Assembly: GCF_900109075.1 (NCBI RefSeq)
Contig: NZ_FNYS01000006.1
Coordinates: forward strand, 33,136-97,135
DNA: 64,000 bases
Direction: 5' to 3'
Source: Myroides marinus
GTDB lineage: Bacteria; Bacteroidota; Bacteroidia; Flavobacteriales; Flavobacteriaceae
In this document: piece by piece, positions 16,691-25,411 of the stretch
How the letters are laid out: every line of letters starts with the position of its first letter
Position numbering within the stretch: the first letter of the stretch is position 1
Notes under the pieces: generated by a model
The model's database searches: none
Seen by the model: the letters and a program-made list of their open reading frames with translations, nothing else
What the model was told of the DNA's origin: nothing
Program-made: the position numbers and the translations under genes

Positions 16691-17860
16691 ATGAAAAAAT
16701 TAGGTGTTTTTCTGATCGCTGCACTTGTATTTGTATCGTGCCAGAAAAAGAATGTTATTGAAGTAACAGCAAAAAATTTCCCTGATAATACAGAGGTTGA
16801 AATATTATCTGTAGAGGTAGGTAAAGATATGCCTACAACAGTAGCAAAAGGAGCTATCGTTGGAGGAAAACTATCTCTAGAGCATACATTTACAGAGTTA
16901 GATGAGGCTTTTTTAAGTATTAAAGGAAATGATTCAGAAGATTTTAGTGCATTTTTCTTAGCAGAACCAGGTACTATTACTATTAGTATTGATAAAGAAA
17001 CTCCAGACAAACCTGTAGTAGGAGGAACGGAAAACAATATTAAGCTTCAGAAATTCCAAGATGAAATGAACCCTTTTGCAGAAAAACTAATGAATTTTTC
17101 TAATGAAAAAGGAATGCAGATGATGATGTTAGCTCAAACAGGACAAACAGAATCAGAAGAGTTTAAAAAGTTAGAATCTGAATATCAAGAATTATTAGTT
17201 GCTCCTAAAGGTATTTTAGAGAAATATGCTAAAGAAAATGAAGGTAATGCTTTCGGATTATTCTTATTAAAACAAATGATTCCTTCTGGAGAGAAAGCTC
17301 CTGCAGATTATAAAGCTGATTTTGATAAGTACTCTAAAGAACTTAAAGATTCTAAAATAGGTAAGAAAATTGCTGAATACTTAAATGTATTAACAGGAGA
17401 GGACTCTCATGATCATGCAGAAACAAAAGGACTATCAGTAGGAGATAAGTTACCTGAGTTTAAAGCTTCTACTCCTGATGGGAAAGAAGTGACTCTTACT
17501 TCATTTTTACAAGGTAAAAAGTTAGTTTTAGTTGATGTATGGGCATCTTGGTGTGGACCATGTCGTCAAGAAAATCCTAATGTAGTAAAAGCTTACAATG
17601 CTTTTAATGCTAAAGGATTTGATATCATCGGATACTCTATTGATAAAGATGAGGCTGCTTGGAAGAAAGCTATTGAGATGGACAAGTTAACTTGGACTCA
17701 AGTATCTAACCTTAAGTTCTGGGAAGATCCTATCATTCCTGCTTATGGTATTGAAGGTATTCCTGCTAACTACTTAGTAGATGCTACAGGTACTATTATT
17801 GACATGAACTTAAGAGGTGAAGACTTAAGCAAAAAAATAGAAGAAGTATTAGCAAAGTAA
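16691..17860 (+). CDS. TlpA-like thioredoxin lipoprotein with DUF4369-type N-terminus (copy 3 of 3)
   Basis: The 389-residue paralogue has lipobox C17 (AALVFVSC), DUF4369-like domain and TlpA domain with WCGPCR. It has a His/Asp-rich insertion (DSHDHAETK) before the thioredoxin domain that the other copies lack. Over about 50 residues around the active site it is identical to copy 1, and at DNA level positions 17450-17490 equal 14737-14777 exactly. It ends at the strong hairpin at 17878-17924. Confidence 0.9.
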   Translation: MKKLGVFLIAALVFVSCQKKNVIEVTAKNFPDNTEVEILSVEVGKDMPTTVAKGAIVGGKLSLEHTFTELDEAFLSIKGNDSEDFSAFFLAEPGTITISIDKETPDKPVVGGTENNIKLQKFQDEMNPFAEKLMNFSNEKGMQMMMLAQTGQTESEEFKKLESEYQELLVAPKGILEKYAKENEGNAFGLFLLKQMIPSGEKAPADYKADFDKYSKELKDSKIGKKIAEYLNVLTGEDSHDHAETKGLSVGDKLPEFKASTPDGKEVTLTSFLQGKKLVLVDVWASWCGPCRQENPNVVKAYNAFNAKGFDIIGYSIDKDEAAWKKAIEMDKLTWTQVSNLKFWEDPIIPAYGIEGIPANYLVDATGTIIDMNLRGEDLSKKIEEVLAK

Positions 17861-17877
17861 TTTGACTAAAACTTAAA

Positions 17878-17924
17878 TCAACAAAGAAGCCGTTATGATT
17901 ATATCATAACGGCTTCTTTGTTGA
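17878..17924. terminator. long perfect hairpin after TlpA copy 3
   Basis: A 22-bp perfect inverted repeat (17878-17899 and 17903-17924) with a TAT loop follows TlpA copy 3 by 17 bases. There is no long T run directly after the stem (TACCTTAAGG). It would still form a very stable RNA hairpin and may act as terminator or 3' stabiliser. The arms are TCAACAAAGAAGCCGTTATG... and its complement. Confidence 0.75.
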
Positions 17925-18036
17925 TACCTTAAGGTTATATAGGACTATAGGCGAACGATAATGTGAAATGAGCTATGCAGTAAGCTACTTTGTAGTTCGA
18001 CTCTTAAATAAGGGAAAGATAAAGAATAGAGGTATA

Positions 18037-18065
18037 AAAAAAGACCGCTATATAATAGCAGTCTT
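18037..18065 (-). terminator. rho-independent terminator for the uvrA-LOG operon
   Basis: On the minus strand AAGACTGCTAT pairs with ATAGCGGTCTT, with one mismatch, and a run of Ts follows (TTTTTTTATACC). It lies just after the stop codon of the LOG-family gene at 18090. Confidence 0.75.
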
Positions 18066-18089
18066 CTCTATCTGTATCTAAAACACTTT

Positions 18090-18812
18090 TTAGAAATTTG
18101 GTCTTAAGTTGTATTTTTTGTAGAATGCATCAATTACTTCTACTACTTCATCAGCTGAATCTACAATCTTAATTAAGTTCATATCCTCAGGAGATATATT
18201 GTGGTATTTATCTAGTAAGATAGTTTTAACCCACTCGATTAATCCTCCCCAGAACTCTGTACCTACTAATACGATAGGGAACTTAGCAATTTTCTTTGTT
18301 TGGATAAGAGTAATAGCTTCAAATAGTTCATCAAGTGTACCAAAACCTCCAGGCATTACTACGAATCCTTGAGAGTATTTTACAAACATTACTTTACGTA
18401 CAAAGAAATAATCAAATTGTAAGTTCTTATCGTGGTCGATATATGGGTTAAAGTGTTGCTCGAATGGTAACTCAATATTTAAACCTACAGAAACTCCTTT
18501 TCCTAAATGAGCTCCTTTGTTACCAGCTTCCATGATACCAGGACCACCACCAGTAATAATACCGTAACCTGCCTGACTTACTTTAAAAGCAATCTCTTCT
18601 GCTAGTTTATAATAAGGATCATCTGTTTTAGTTCTAGCAGAACCGAAGATAGATACACATGGCCCAATACGACCGATTTTCTCATATCCATTCACGAATT
18701 CTGACATGATTTTAAAGATTCCCCATGAATCATTTGTCTTTATCTCGTTCCAAGATCTTTGTTTGAATTTGTCTTGGATTTTTGCTTCTTCACTTTCAAA
18801 TGCGTCTTTCAT
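18090..18812 (-). CDS. LOG-family protein (cytokinin riboside 5'-monophosphate phosphoribohydrolase type)
   Basis: The 240-residue product has the TIGR00730/LOG fold signatures GGGPGIMEAGNKGA and PGGFGTLDE. It also has the KYSQGFVVMPGG and FPIVLVG strands of the Rossmann core. Enzymes of this family cleave nucleoside monophosphates such as AMP or isopentenyl-AMP to base and ribose-5-phosphate; the physiological role in bacteria is mostly unclear. It has an N-terminal extension of about 35 residues (SFESEEA-like, charged). It starts 4 bases after the stop of the uvrA gene, so both share one transcript. A terminator follows at 18037-18065. Confidence 0.9.
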   Translation of the reverse strand: MKDAFESEEAKIQDKFKQRSWNEIKTNDSWGIFKIMSEFVNGYEKIGRIGPCVSIFGSARTKTDDPYYKLAEEIAFKVSQAGYGIITGGGPGIMEAGNKGAHLGKGVSVGLNIELPFEQHFNPYIDHDKNLQFDYFFVRKVMFVKYSQGFVVMPGGFGTLDELFEAITLIQTKKIAKFPIVLVGTEFWGGLIEWVKTILLDKYHNISPEDMNLIKIVDSADEVVEVIDAFYKKYNLRPNF

Positions 18813-18816
18813 AATC

Positions 18817-21651
18817 TTAATTTTTTAACTCCTCTTTTAAAAAGTGAGCTGTATAGCTCTTATTATTCTTACATATTTCTTCAGGTGTACCAGTAGCAAC
18901 TATTTGTCCACCTTGACTACCACCTTCATATCCTACATCTATGATATAGTCTGCTGTTTTGATAACATCTAGATTGTGTTCGATAATTAGTATTGTATTT
19001 CCTTTCTCTACTAACTTATTAATTACCTCCATTAACACACGTATATCTTCAAAGTGTAGACCTGTTGTTGGTTCGTCTAATATATAAAACGTATTACCAG
19101 TATCTTTCTTAGATAATTCACTAGCTAATTTAATTCGCTGTGCTTCTCCACCAGATAGAGTAGTACTTTGTTGGCCTAACGTAATATATCCTAAACCAAC
19201 TTCATTTATAGTTTTCAATTTACGATATATTTTTGGAATATTCTCAAAAAACTCCACACCTTCTGCTACAGTCATATCTAAGATATCAGAAATAGACTTT
19301 CCTTTATACCTAATCTCAAGAGTCTCACGGTTAAAGCGTTTTCCTTGACATGTTTCACATTCTACATATACATCAGGTAAGAACCCCATTTCTATGGTAC
19401 GAACCCCAGAACCTTCACAAGTATCACAGCGTCCTCCTTTGACATTAAAGCTAAAACGTCCAGGTTTGTACCCGCGTATGGCAGCTTCAGGAACTTGTGC
19501 AAACAAGTTTCTAATATCAGAGAATACATCTGTATAAGTAGCCGGATTAGAACGTGGTGTACGTCCAATAGGACTTTGATCAATAGCGATAACTTTATCT
19601 ATATGTTCTAGACCAGTAATCTTCTTATAGGGTTGTGGTTTTGCCACAGCATTAAAGAAGTGCGTATTTAGAATAGGGTAGAGTGTACCATTAATCAAAG
19701 TTGATTTACCAGAACCAGAAACTCCTGTTACACAAGTAAGGGTACCTAGAGGTACTTCTATACTTACATTTTTAAGATTGTTACCAGTAGCTCCTTCTAG
19801 TTTTAAGGTTTTTCCATTTCCTTTTCTACGTTTTTTAGGAATAGCTATTTTAAGCTTCCCGTTTAGGTAATTAGCAGTTAGAGTATCCTCTTTTAATAAT
19901 TGAGCAGGAGTACCTTCACTGATAATCTTACCTCCGTTTTTACCCGCTCTAGGACCTATATCTATGACATAATCGGCACGCTCTATCATATCCTTGTCGT
20001 GTTCTACCACTAAGACAGAGTTACCGATATCTCTAAGCGATTCTAGTGATTTGATTAATCGTTCATTATCACGTTGATGTAATCCAATACTAGGTTCGTC
20101 TAAGATGTATAAAACCCCTACTAGTTGAGAACCTATCTGAGTAGCTAGACGTATACGTTGAGCCTCTCCACCAGATAATGTGCGCGAGCTTCTATTTAAA
20201 GATAAATAAGTCAACCCTACATCTTGCAGAAAAGACAAACGAGTTGTAATCTCTTTTAAGACTTCAGCACCTATGGTTACTTGTTTCTCAGATAACTGAT
20301 AAGGAACTTTTTTAAACCAATCAATAAGTGTTTCTACATCCATTTGGATTAACTCACCGATGTTTTTATCTCCTATTTTAAAGTATAAAGCTTCTTTCTT
20401 AAGACGAGTACCATTACATTCAGGGCAATCAATCTCGTCCATAAATTCCTTAGCCCATCTTTTGATAGTTGCACTTTCGCTTTCTTCAAATTGGTTTTTG
20501 ATGAAGTTAATGATTCCCTCGAAGTCTATCTTGTAATTCTTTGTAATACCAGCTACTTTAGATACCACAGAGAAACTCTCTTGACCACCATTCAGGATAA
20601 TATCCATTGCTTCTGCTGGGATTTTATCAATAGGATCATTTAAAGAGAACTTATACTTCTCAGCAATAATCTCTAGTTGTTTGAACATCCAAGACTTTTT
20701 CTCTGTACCTAATGGTATTAATCCACCTGCTTTAATAGAAATAGCAGGATCTGGAATGATTTTAAGGTGGTTAATCTCATTGATTATACCTAATCCATTA
20801 CAGCATGGACAAGCTCCTTTAGGAGAGTTAAACGAGAAGTTATTTGGCTCTGGTTTCGAATAAGAGATACCTGTAGTCGGACACATTAAGTGACGACTAA
20901 AGAAACGAGCTACTTCACCTTCGTGTTCTAACACCATGATAATATCATCACCATAGTGCATAGCTACTTTAATACTTTCAGTCAGACGTTGTTTAGTCTG
21001 TTCAGTATCATCTATAGCGATACGATCTATAACCGTTTCTATATCGTGAGTTTTATATCTATCCACACGCATACCCGAAGTGATATCTAGTATCTCTCCA
21101 TCTACGCGTACTTTTAGAAAACCTTGTTTAGCGATTTGTTCAAAAAGTTCTCTGTAATGCCCTTTTCTTGCTCGTACCACAGGCGCTAGTATATTAATAC
21201 GCTTTCCTTGGTACTCACTGATGATAAGGTCTAAGATCTGCTCATCAGAGTAGCTTACCATCTTTTCACCAGTATTATAACTATATGCTTCACCTGCTCT
21301 AGCGAATAGTAAACGCATAAAGTCATATATTTCGGTAATCGTTCCTACAGTCGAACGAGGGCTTTTATTGGTTGTCTTCTGCTCAATAGCAATTACAGGG
21401 GATAAACCATCTATTTTATCAACATCAGGTCTTTCTAGTCCTCCTAAGAATTGTCTAGCATAAGCAGAGAAAGTTTCTATATATCGGCGTTGGCCTTCTG
21501 CATAGATAGTATCAAAAGCAAGAGAGGATTTTCCCGATCCAGAAAGACCAGTGATAACCACAAGTTTTTCACGAGGAATAGAGACATCTATATTCTTTAG
21601 ATTATGTACTCTAGCTCCTAATACTTCTATTGTTTCTTCTATTTTAGACAT
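18817..21651 (-). CDS. uvrA: excinuclease ABC subunit UvrA (first copy)
   Basis: This full-length (944-residue) DNA-damage-recognition ATPase of nucleotide excision repair has the two ABC modules, each with GLSGSGKSS or GVSGSGKST Walker A and LSGGEAQRI signature. The UvrB-contact region after residue 130 is conserved ([16 protein letters not shown]). The second zinc finger (CDTCEGSG ... CETCQGKRF) is intact. The first lacks one Cys of its first pair (CPTTGIS where many bacteria have CPxCG). I set the start at the ATG at 21651; a TTG 12 bases upstream is less likely. A second, diverged copy lies at 60346-63162. Confidence 0.97.
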   Translation of the reverse strand: MSKIEETIEVLGARVHNLKNIDVSIPREKLVVITGLSGSGKSSLAFDTIYAEGQRRYIETFSAYARQFLGGLERPDVDKIDGLSPVIAIEQKTTNKSPRSTVGTITEIYDFMRLLFARAGEAYSYNTGEKMVSYSDEQILDLIISEYQGKRINILAPVVRARKGHYRELFEQIAKQGFLKVRVDGEILDITSGMRVDRYKTHDIETVIDRIAIDDTEQTKQRLTESIKVAMHYGDDIIMVLEHEGEVARFFSRHLMCPTTGISYSKPEPNNFSFNSPKGACPCCNGLGIINEINHLKIIPDPAISIKAGGLIPLGTEKKSWMFKQLEIIAEKYKFSLNDPIDKIPAEAMDIILNGGQESFSVVSKVAGITKNYKIDFEGIINFIKNQFEESESATIKRWAKEFMDEIDCPECNGTRLKKEALYFKIGDKNIGELIQMDVETLIDWFKKVPYQLSEKQVTIGAEVLKEITTRLSFLQDVGLTYLSLNRSSRTLSGGEAQRIRLATQIGSQLVGVLYILDEPSIGLHQRDNERLIKSLESLRDIGNSVLVVEHDKDMIERADYVIDIGPRAGKNGGKIISEGTPAQLLKEDTLTANYLNGKLKIAIPKKRRKGNGKTLKLEGATGNNLKNVSIEVPLGTLTCVTGVSGSGKSTLINGTLYPILNTHFFNAVAKPQPYKKITGLEHIDKVIAIDQSPIGRTPRSNPATYTDVFSDIRNLFAQVPEAAIRGYKPGRFSFNVKGGRCDTCEGSGVRTIEMGFLPDVYVECETCQGKRFNRETLEIRYKGKSISDILDMTVAEGVEFFENIPKIYRKLKTINEVGLGYITLGQQSTTLSGGEAQRIKLASELSKKDTGNTFYILDEPTTGLHFEDIRVLMEVINKLVEKGNTILIIEHNLDVIKTADYIIDVGYEGGSQGGQIVATGTPEEICKNNKSYTAHFLKEELKN

Positions 21652-21789
21652 ATTTTTTAGCAAAGAAACAAATATACGACTTTATCTAACTAATGCGAAG
21701 TGCAACAGTGAATCTGCTACGTAGTTTAGCAATATTTTAGTTTTTTTGAATGGTCTTTTGTTGTTTCTGATTTCTATTTTTTCGCTTTG

Positions 21790-21835
21790 AAATTACCTTC
21801 TAAACAAAAAACACAAAAAAACAGAATAACAAAAA
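21790..21835 (+). repeat. A-rich leader-like repeat, copy before the deaminase gene
   Basis: The 21-base segment at 21790-21810 (AAATTACCTTCTAAACAAAA...) recurs at 22454-22474 with one mismatch. In both places an A-rich tract with the word CAGAATAACAAAA and ACACAAA follows. The two copies stand in direct orientation on either side of the deaminase gene. Confidence 0.7.
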
Positions 21836-21850
21836 CACAAAATAATACTG

Positions 21851-21882
21851 TCTTTCTAAGACAAGGATATGTCTTAGAAAGA
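21851..21882. repeat. perfect 13-bp hairpin upstream of the deaminase gene
   Basis: TCTTTCTAAGACA and TGTCTTAGAAAGA pair perfectly around the loop AGGATA. No T run follows, so it is not a normal terminator. It lies 53 bases before the deaminase start and may be a regulatory hairpin or one of the interspersed palindromes of this genome. Confidence 0.7.
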
Positions 21883-21935
21883 TAATTATAGTTGTGGAGT
21901 ATCACTTTATCTTTAACCAAAATAAAAAGAGAATA

Positions 21936-22376
21936 ATGAAAGATCATCAATTTTATATTAGGCAGTGTATCAATCTTGGTAAAGAAGCAAAAAGTAATGG
22001 AGAAAGTCCAGTAGGGGCCATATTAGTAAAAGACGGAGAGATTATGGCTTATGCTCTTGAAGCAGGTAAGGCAAAAAAAGATATTACCTGTCATGCAGAA
22101 GTCGAGGTAATTAGAAACTTAAGAGAGAAATTAGATATAGTAGATATGAGTGGATATACTATGTATACCACGCATGAGCCCTGTATACTATGTTCATATG
22201 CAATAAGACATCATAGGATAAGTAGTGTTGTTTGGAGTATTTCTACAGGAGAGATTGGGGGTGCTAGCTCTGAATACCCTATTTTAGAGGCAAATAATAT
22301 TGCTATTTGGGGAAAAGCGCCTGAATTAGTAAAGGGTATTCTTGAAAAGGAATGTAAGGAAGAGTTGTCTAAGTAG
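21936..22376 (+). CDS. nucleoside deaminase (cytidine/deoxycytidylate deaminase fold)
   Basis: From the ATG at 21936 the product has 146 residues. The zinc site is C/HAE-type: HAE in ITCHAEVEVIRN and PCxxC in EPCILCSYA. The fold matches the tRNA-adenosine/guanine/cytosine deaminase superfamily, but the substrate cannot be told; it is too divergent from TadA to call that. An upstream in-frame ATG at 21894 lies in the A-rich leader and is less likely. The leader carries a perfect hairpin at 21851-21882. Confidence 0.82.
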   Translation: MKDHQFYIRQCINLGKEAKSNGESPVGAILVKDGEIMAYALEAGKAKKDITCHAEVEVIRNLREKLDIVDMSGYTMYTTHEPCILCSYAIRHHRISSVVWSISTGEIGGASSEYPILEANNIAIWGKAPELVKGILEKECKEELSK

Positions 22377-22453
22377 TTATTTGAATTAACTGTAGATCTC
22401 AGAATAGTTATTTGGCTTATTGCCTTTTTAAACGGAATTTGTCTATTACAGTT

Positions 22454-22545
22454 AAATTACCTTTTAAACAAAAACATAAAAACGCAACCCACAAAACAGC
22501 AGAATAACAAAACAACAGAATAACAAAATGACAAAAACACAAATA
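22454..22545 (+). repeat. A-rich leader-like repeat, copy before the dehydrogenase gene
   Basis: This is the second copy of the AAATTACCTT(T/C)TAAACAAAA segment, here at 22454-22474. The A-rich continuation contains the word CAGAATAACAAAA twice (about 22502-22530) and ACAAAAACACAAA. The same words occur before the deaminase gene and, in shorter form, near 58890. Confidence 0.7.
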
Positions 22546-22583
22546 AAATAACTACTTTTAGAGCTAAATTATAACACACAACA

Positions 22584-23552
22584 ATGAAAGCAGCTATATT
22601 GTATAAATCGGGAAGCACACCCAAATGCGGAGATATAGACTTAAAATTAAATATAGAACAAGGAGGTAAACTTATCAATGTGAAAGCCTCTGCTGTTAAG
22701 AATCTTGATAAATCTAGAGTAAGTGGTAAACACTATGCTAGTTATAAAGAGTTCCCCACAGTAGTAGGTACAGATGGAGTAGGAGAGTTAGAAGATGGAA
22801 CGAGAGTTTATGGATTTGGACTTACAGGAATGTTAGCTGAACAAGCACTTATAGGCGATAATTATACTCCTATACCACACTCTTTAGACAATGTAACAGC
22901 TGCAGCCTTACCTAATGCTGTGCTAGGTTCTGCAATGCCTTTGCTAATTAGAGCAAAATTAGTAGCTGGTCAAACTGTACTTTTTAATGGAGCAACAGGA
23001 GTTACTGGTCAGGTAGCTGTACAAATCGCTAAACACTACGGTGCTAAGAATATCATCGTAACAGGAAGAAATGAACGCTTATTAGAAGAACTAAAATCTT
23101 ATGGAGCTACGCATATTATCAATTTAAAGGATACAGATGAGAATATTAAAACTCAAATAAACAGTATTCATCAACAAACACCCATTGATATTGTAATTGA
23201 TTACTTATGGGGCAAGCCTATTTCACTTATCATTGAAACCTTGAAAGGAGATTCTATGACTTATGTTTCTCATACTACTAAGATTGTAACAGCAGGTGAT
23301 ATGGCAGGTAAAGAGATTTCGTTACCTTCAGCTATACTTAGAAGCTCAGCGATAGAGATATTAGGATCTGGATTTGGAAGTCTTTCACCTGAGGAGCTTA
23401 TTGTTTTTAATAAGGTTATTTTACCTGAGATGTTCTTATTGGCCTCTAATAATAAATTGCATATTGAGACTGAGTCATATCCGATAGAGGATATTGAAGA
23501 GGTGTGGAATAAACAACTTCCTTCAGGAACAAGATTGGTGATAACGATATAA
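22584..23552 (+). CDS. zinc-type alcohol dehydrogenase / quinone oxidoreductase family protein
   Basis: The 322-residue protein belongs to the medium-chain dehydrogenase/reductase superfamily. The N-terminal GroES-like part carries FPTVVGTDGVGELEDGTRVYGFG, and the Rossmann domain has GATGVTGQVAVQIAKHYGAKNIIVTGR. Catalytic zinc ligands are not evident, which favours the zinc-free NAD(P)H:quinone reductase subfamily. The substrate is unknown. It follows the deaminase gene after 207 bases of A-rich repeat-like DNA and ends at a strong terminator at 23575. Confidence 0.85.
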   Translation: MKAAILYKSGSTPKCGDIDLKLNIEQGGKLINVKASAVKNLDKSRVSGKHYASYKEFPTVVGTDGVGELEDGTRVYGFGLTGMLAEQALIGDNYTPIPHSLDNVTAAALPNAVLGSAMPLLIRAKLVAGQTVLFNGATGVTGQVAVQIAKHYGAKNIIVTGRNERLLEELKSYGATHIINLKDTDENIKTQINSIHQQTPIDIVIDYLWGKPISLIIETLKGDSMTYVSHTTKIVTAGDMAGKEISLPSAILRSSAIEILGSGFGSLSPEELIVFNKVILPEMFLLASNNKLHIETESYPIEDIEEVWNKQLPSGTRLVITI

Positions 23553-23574
23553 GTTATACTAGTTATATAAACTT

Positions 23575-23613
23575 AGGGCATTTTACTTATTTTAAGTAAA
23601 ATGCCCTTTTTTG
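23575..23613 (+). terminator. rho-independent terminator
   Basis: A perfect 15-bp stem, AGGGCATTTTACTTA (23575-23589) with TAAGTAAAATGCCCT (23593-23607), has a TTT loop and a run of Ts after it. It ends the dehydrogenase transcript. Confidence 0.95.
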
Positions 23614-23862
23614 TCCACATTTTTCAGTAGTATAAAAGGGATAGAGATAACCTTTTAGAATGAATATGTTAATTTATTTAAGAAGTATTTTTTGATGGAA
23701 TAATAAAAACGTATTGTTTTCGTTTATAATTTATATATTTGTAATAGAACATATATTAATATTAACTATTTAATACAGTATGAAAAGAGCTGTAGATTGA
23801 TTTAGCTTGTTGGTAGACGGAGTCCAACAGCCAATTGTTTAACATTTTAAAACGAAATAATT
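23614..23862. other. intergenic leader region before tonB
   Basis: This 249-base gap holds the tonB promoter at 23713-23741 and a leader of about 115 bases. The leader contains a 6-bp stem TGTTGG/CCAACA (23808-23813 and 23824-23829) around TAGACGGAGT. A seven-codon frame (ATGAAAAGAGCTGTAGATTGA, 23780-23800) lies in the leader. I see nothing else that is convincing. Confidence 0.5.
23713..23741 (+). promoter_or_regulatory. promoter of the tonB gene
   Basis: A TTG at 23714-23716 is followed after 17 bases by TATATTTG (23734-23741), an exact match to the Bacteroidota -7 box TAnnTTTG. Transcription would start near 23748. Confidence 0.65.
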
Positions 23863-24720
23863 ATGGCAAAGAACGATTTGTTTAGAAAAGATTGGTTGGA
23901 TATTGTTTTTGAGAATCGCAATAAAGCCTATGGAGCATATAAGTTGCGTAAAAACAGTTCGTATACCACTATTATGTCTTTAGTGGCTGGAATATTTTTA
24001 TTCAGTGCAGTGTTTGTTATTCCATCTGTGGTTTCTAATTTATTTGCAAGTGAAGAAACAGCTATGGTAGATGTAGTATATGATGTTCCTATTACACCTA
24101 AAGATCTAGATGACGAGCTTTTTATTCCTAAAGAGGAACCAGAAGTAGAACTTCCAGAGGAAAAAGTAGAGACAGTATTAAGTAGGGTTAAAGAAGTAAA
24201 GTATACTGAGTTTGAAGTTACTCATGCTAGTAATAATACAGAACAACCCGCTAGTGTAGATGATTTTATCGAGGCTAATCCTGGAGCTAATAATGTAGAA
24301 GCAAATGAGGATGGTGTTATCGCTATTAATGAGGATAGAACTGATAATCCAGCTGAAGTGGTAAAACTAGATGAGACTAGAGAAGGTGTAAAAAAAGAAG
24401 AAGATAATAAAGTTTATTTAGGAGTGTCTTATAAAGCAGAACCTTATGAGACAATGACTAAGTTTAGTTCTAACTTCGTTTCTAAGTTTAGAACTCCAGA
24501 TATTGAGGCAGGAACCAAAGAAATAAAAGTGATTATGTCTTTTATTGTGGAGAAAGATGGTAGGTTAACTGATATCAAAGTATTAAGAGACCCAGGTTAT
24601 GGAGCAGGACAAGAAGCTATTCGCGTACTAAAAACAATGCCGAAATGGAAACCAGCTTTAAATAATGATAAAGCAGTGCGCTCTCAGTTCACATTACCTA
24701 TCACTATTAGAATTCAATAG
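23863..24720 (+). CDS. tonB: TonB-family energy transducer
   Basis: The 285-residue protein begins with the typical Bacteroidota sequence (MAKNDLFRKDWLDIVFENRN, KAYGAYKLRK). It has one membrane anchor at about residues 34-58, then a long acidic and Pro/Glu/Val-rich periplasmic linker. A C-terminal TonB domain (VSF/IVEKDGRL-type strand, AGQEAIRVLKTMPKWKPA) ends it. It couples the proton motive force to TonB-dependent outer membrane receptors. No exbB/exbD is adjacent. Its last six codons and its terminator exist a second time at 36354-36434 (see that entry). Confidence 0.93.
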   Translation: MAKNDLFRKDWLDIVFENRNKAYGAYKLRKNSSYTTIMSLVAGIFLFSAVFVIPSVVSNLFASEETAMVDVVYDVPITPKDLDDELFIPKEEPEVELPEEKVETVLSRVKEVKYTEFEVTHASNNTEQPASVDDFIEANPGANNVEANEDGVIAINEDRTDNPAEVVKLDETREGVKKEEDNKVYLGVSYKAEPYETMTKFSSNFVSKFRTPDIEAGTKEIKVIMSFIVEKDGRLTDIKVLRDPGYGAGQEAIRVLKTMPKWKPALNNDKAVRSQFTLPITIRIQ

Positions 24721-24778
24721 AATTGTTTTAAATTTTTTTTATATTGAAGCAGCGTCTCTTAGGGGACGCTGTTTTTTT
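24698..24778 (+). repeat. 81-bp exact repeat, original: tonB 3' end plus terminator
   Basis: Bases 24698-24778 are identical to 36354-36434. They run from inside the sixth-last codon of tonB, across its stop codon and the T-rich spacer, to the end of the terminator T run. Identity fades over about 15 bases on the left with mainly C/T differences, and stops a few bases to the right. Confidence 0.95.
24750..24778 (+). terminator. rho-independent terminator of tonB
   Basis: CAGCGTC (24750-24756) pairs with GACGCTG (24765-24771) and seven Ts follow. It lies 30 bases after the stop codon. Confidence 0.9.
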
Positions 24779-24841
24779 GTGCATATAGTTGATTCAATAC
24801 TTATATGTTCTAAGTATGTGCCATACTAACTTATAGACAAC

Positions 24842-24871
24842 AAAAAAAGGTTGACCATTAGGGTCAACCTT
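24842..24871 (-). terminator. rho-independent terminator of the cco operon
   Basis: AAGGTTGACC (24847-24856) and GGTCAACCTT (24862-24871) form a 10-bp stem with an ATTAG loop. On the minus strand the stem is followed by seven Ts. It lies about 97 bases after the ccoH stop codon. Confidence 0.88.
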
Positions 24872-24967
24872 CAATCTATAAACTTGTCGTAGTTTTATTG
24901 AGGGAGCAACAAAAACTAAGATACTATCTAACAAGGACACGATAGTTGATAGCATTGGAAATCAAGT

Positions 24968-25411
24968 TTATATGTTTATTTTAAACTGTTGTACCTTTTT
25001 ACCTTCCAGAGTATCCCAACTGATGTGTATATTCCATCTTCCAAGAGCAAGTTCTTTTAATGGAATCTCTATAGATTTTTGATCTGGAGAGAAACTTATC
25101 TGGTGATCTTTTGTTTTATCATTTGGACGATAAAAAGAAATCATACCAGAATTATTAATAGGATTGGTTACGTGGTTTAGGTTTATTATTAACTGATCAG
25201 GTGTTATATCTATAGATACCGTATTTAAATCTGTATTAGCAGCATAATTTAGTTGTTTATTAAACTTTAGTTCACTTTCATAATAGTTTTCTAATACAAG
25301 TTCATGGTCATAAGTTTTATCAGTCTGTATCTTGTACACAAAGTATAGAATAAAAGCCATAAAGCCCCCTATTACTACAATAAAATAGGTTATATAATTG
25401 AATTTAATCAT
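24968..25411 (-). CDS. ccoH: FixH/CcoH-type cbb3 oxidase assembly protein
   Basis: The 147-residue product has a single N-terminal membrane helix (YITYFIVVIGGFMAFILYFVY) and a strand-rich periplasmic domain ending in LALGRWNIHISWD, the FixH pattern. FixH/CcoH helps assemble cbb3 cytochrome oxidase, possibly in copper or subunit insertion. Its first base is the last base of ccoG, so the two are coupled. It is the last gene of the cco operon. Confidence 0.9.
   Translation of the reverse strand: MIKFNYITYFIVVIGGFMAFILYFVYKIQTDKTYDHELVLENYYESELKFNKQLNYAANTDLNTVSIDITPDQLIINLNHVTNPINNSGMISFYRPNDKTKDHQISFSPDQKSIEIPLKELALGRWNIHISWDTLEGKKVQQFKINI

Noticed and set aside
17940..18010. Possible relation to the 131-bp element at 33742-33872
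   Set aside because: Only a short gapped similarity (GTGAAATGAGCTATG against GTGAATGAACTATGG) is visible by eye; it is too weak to call a second copy.
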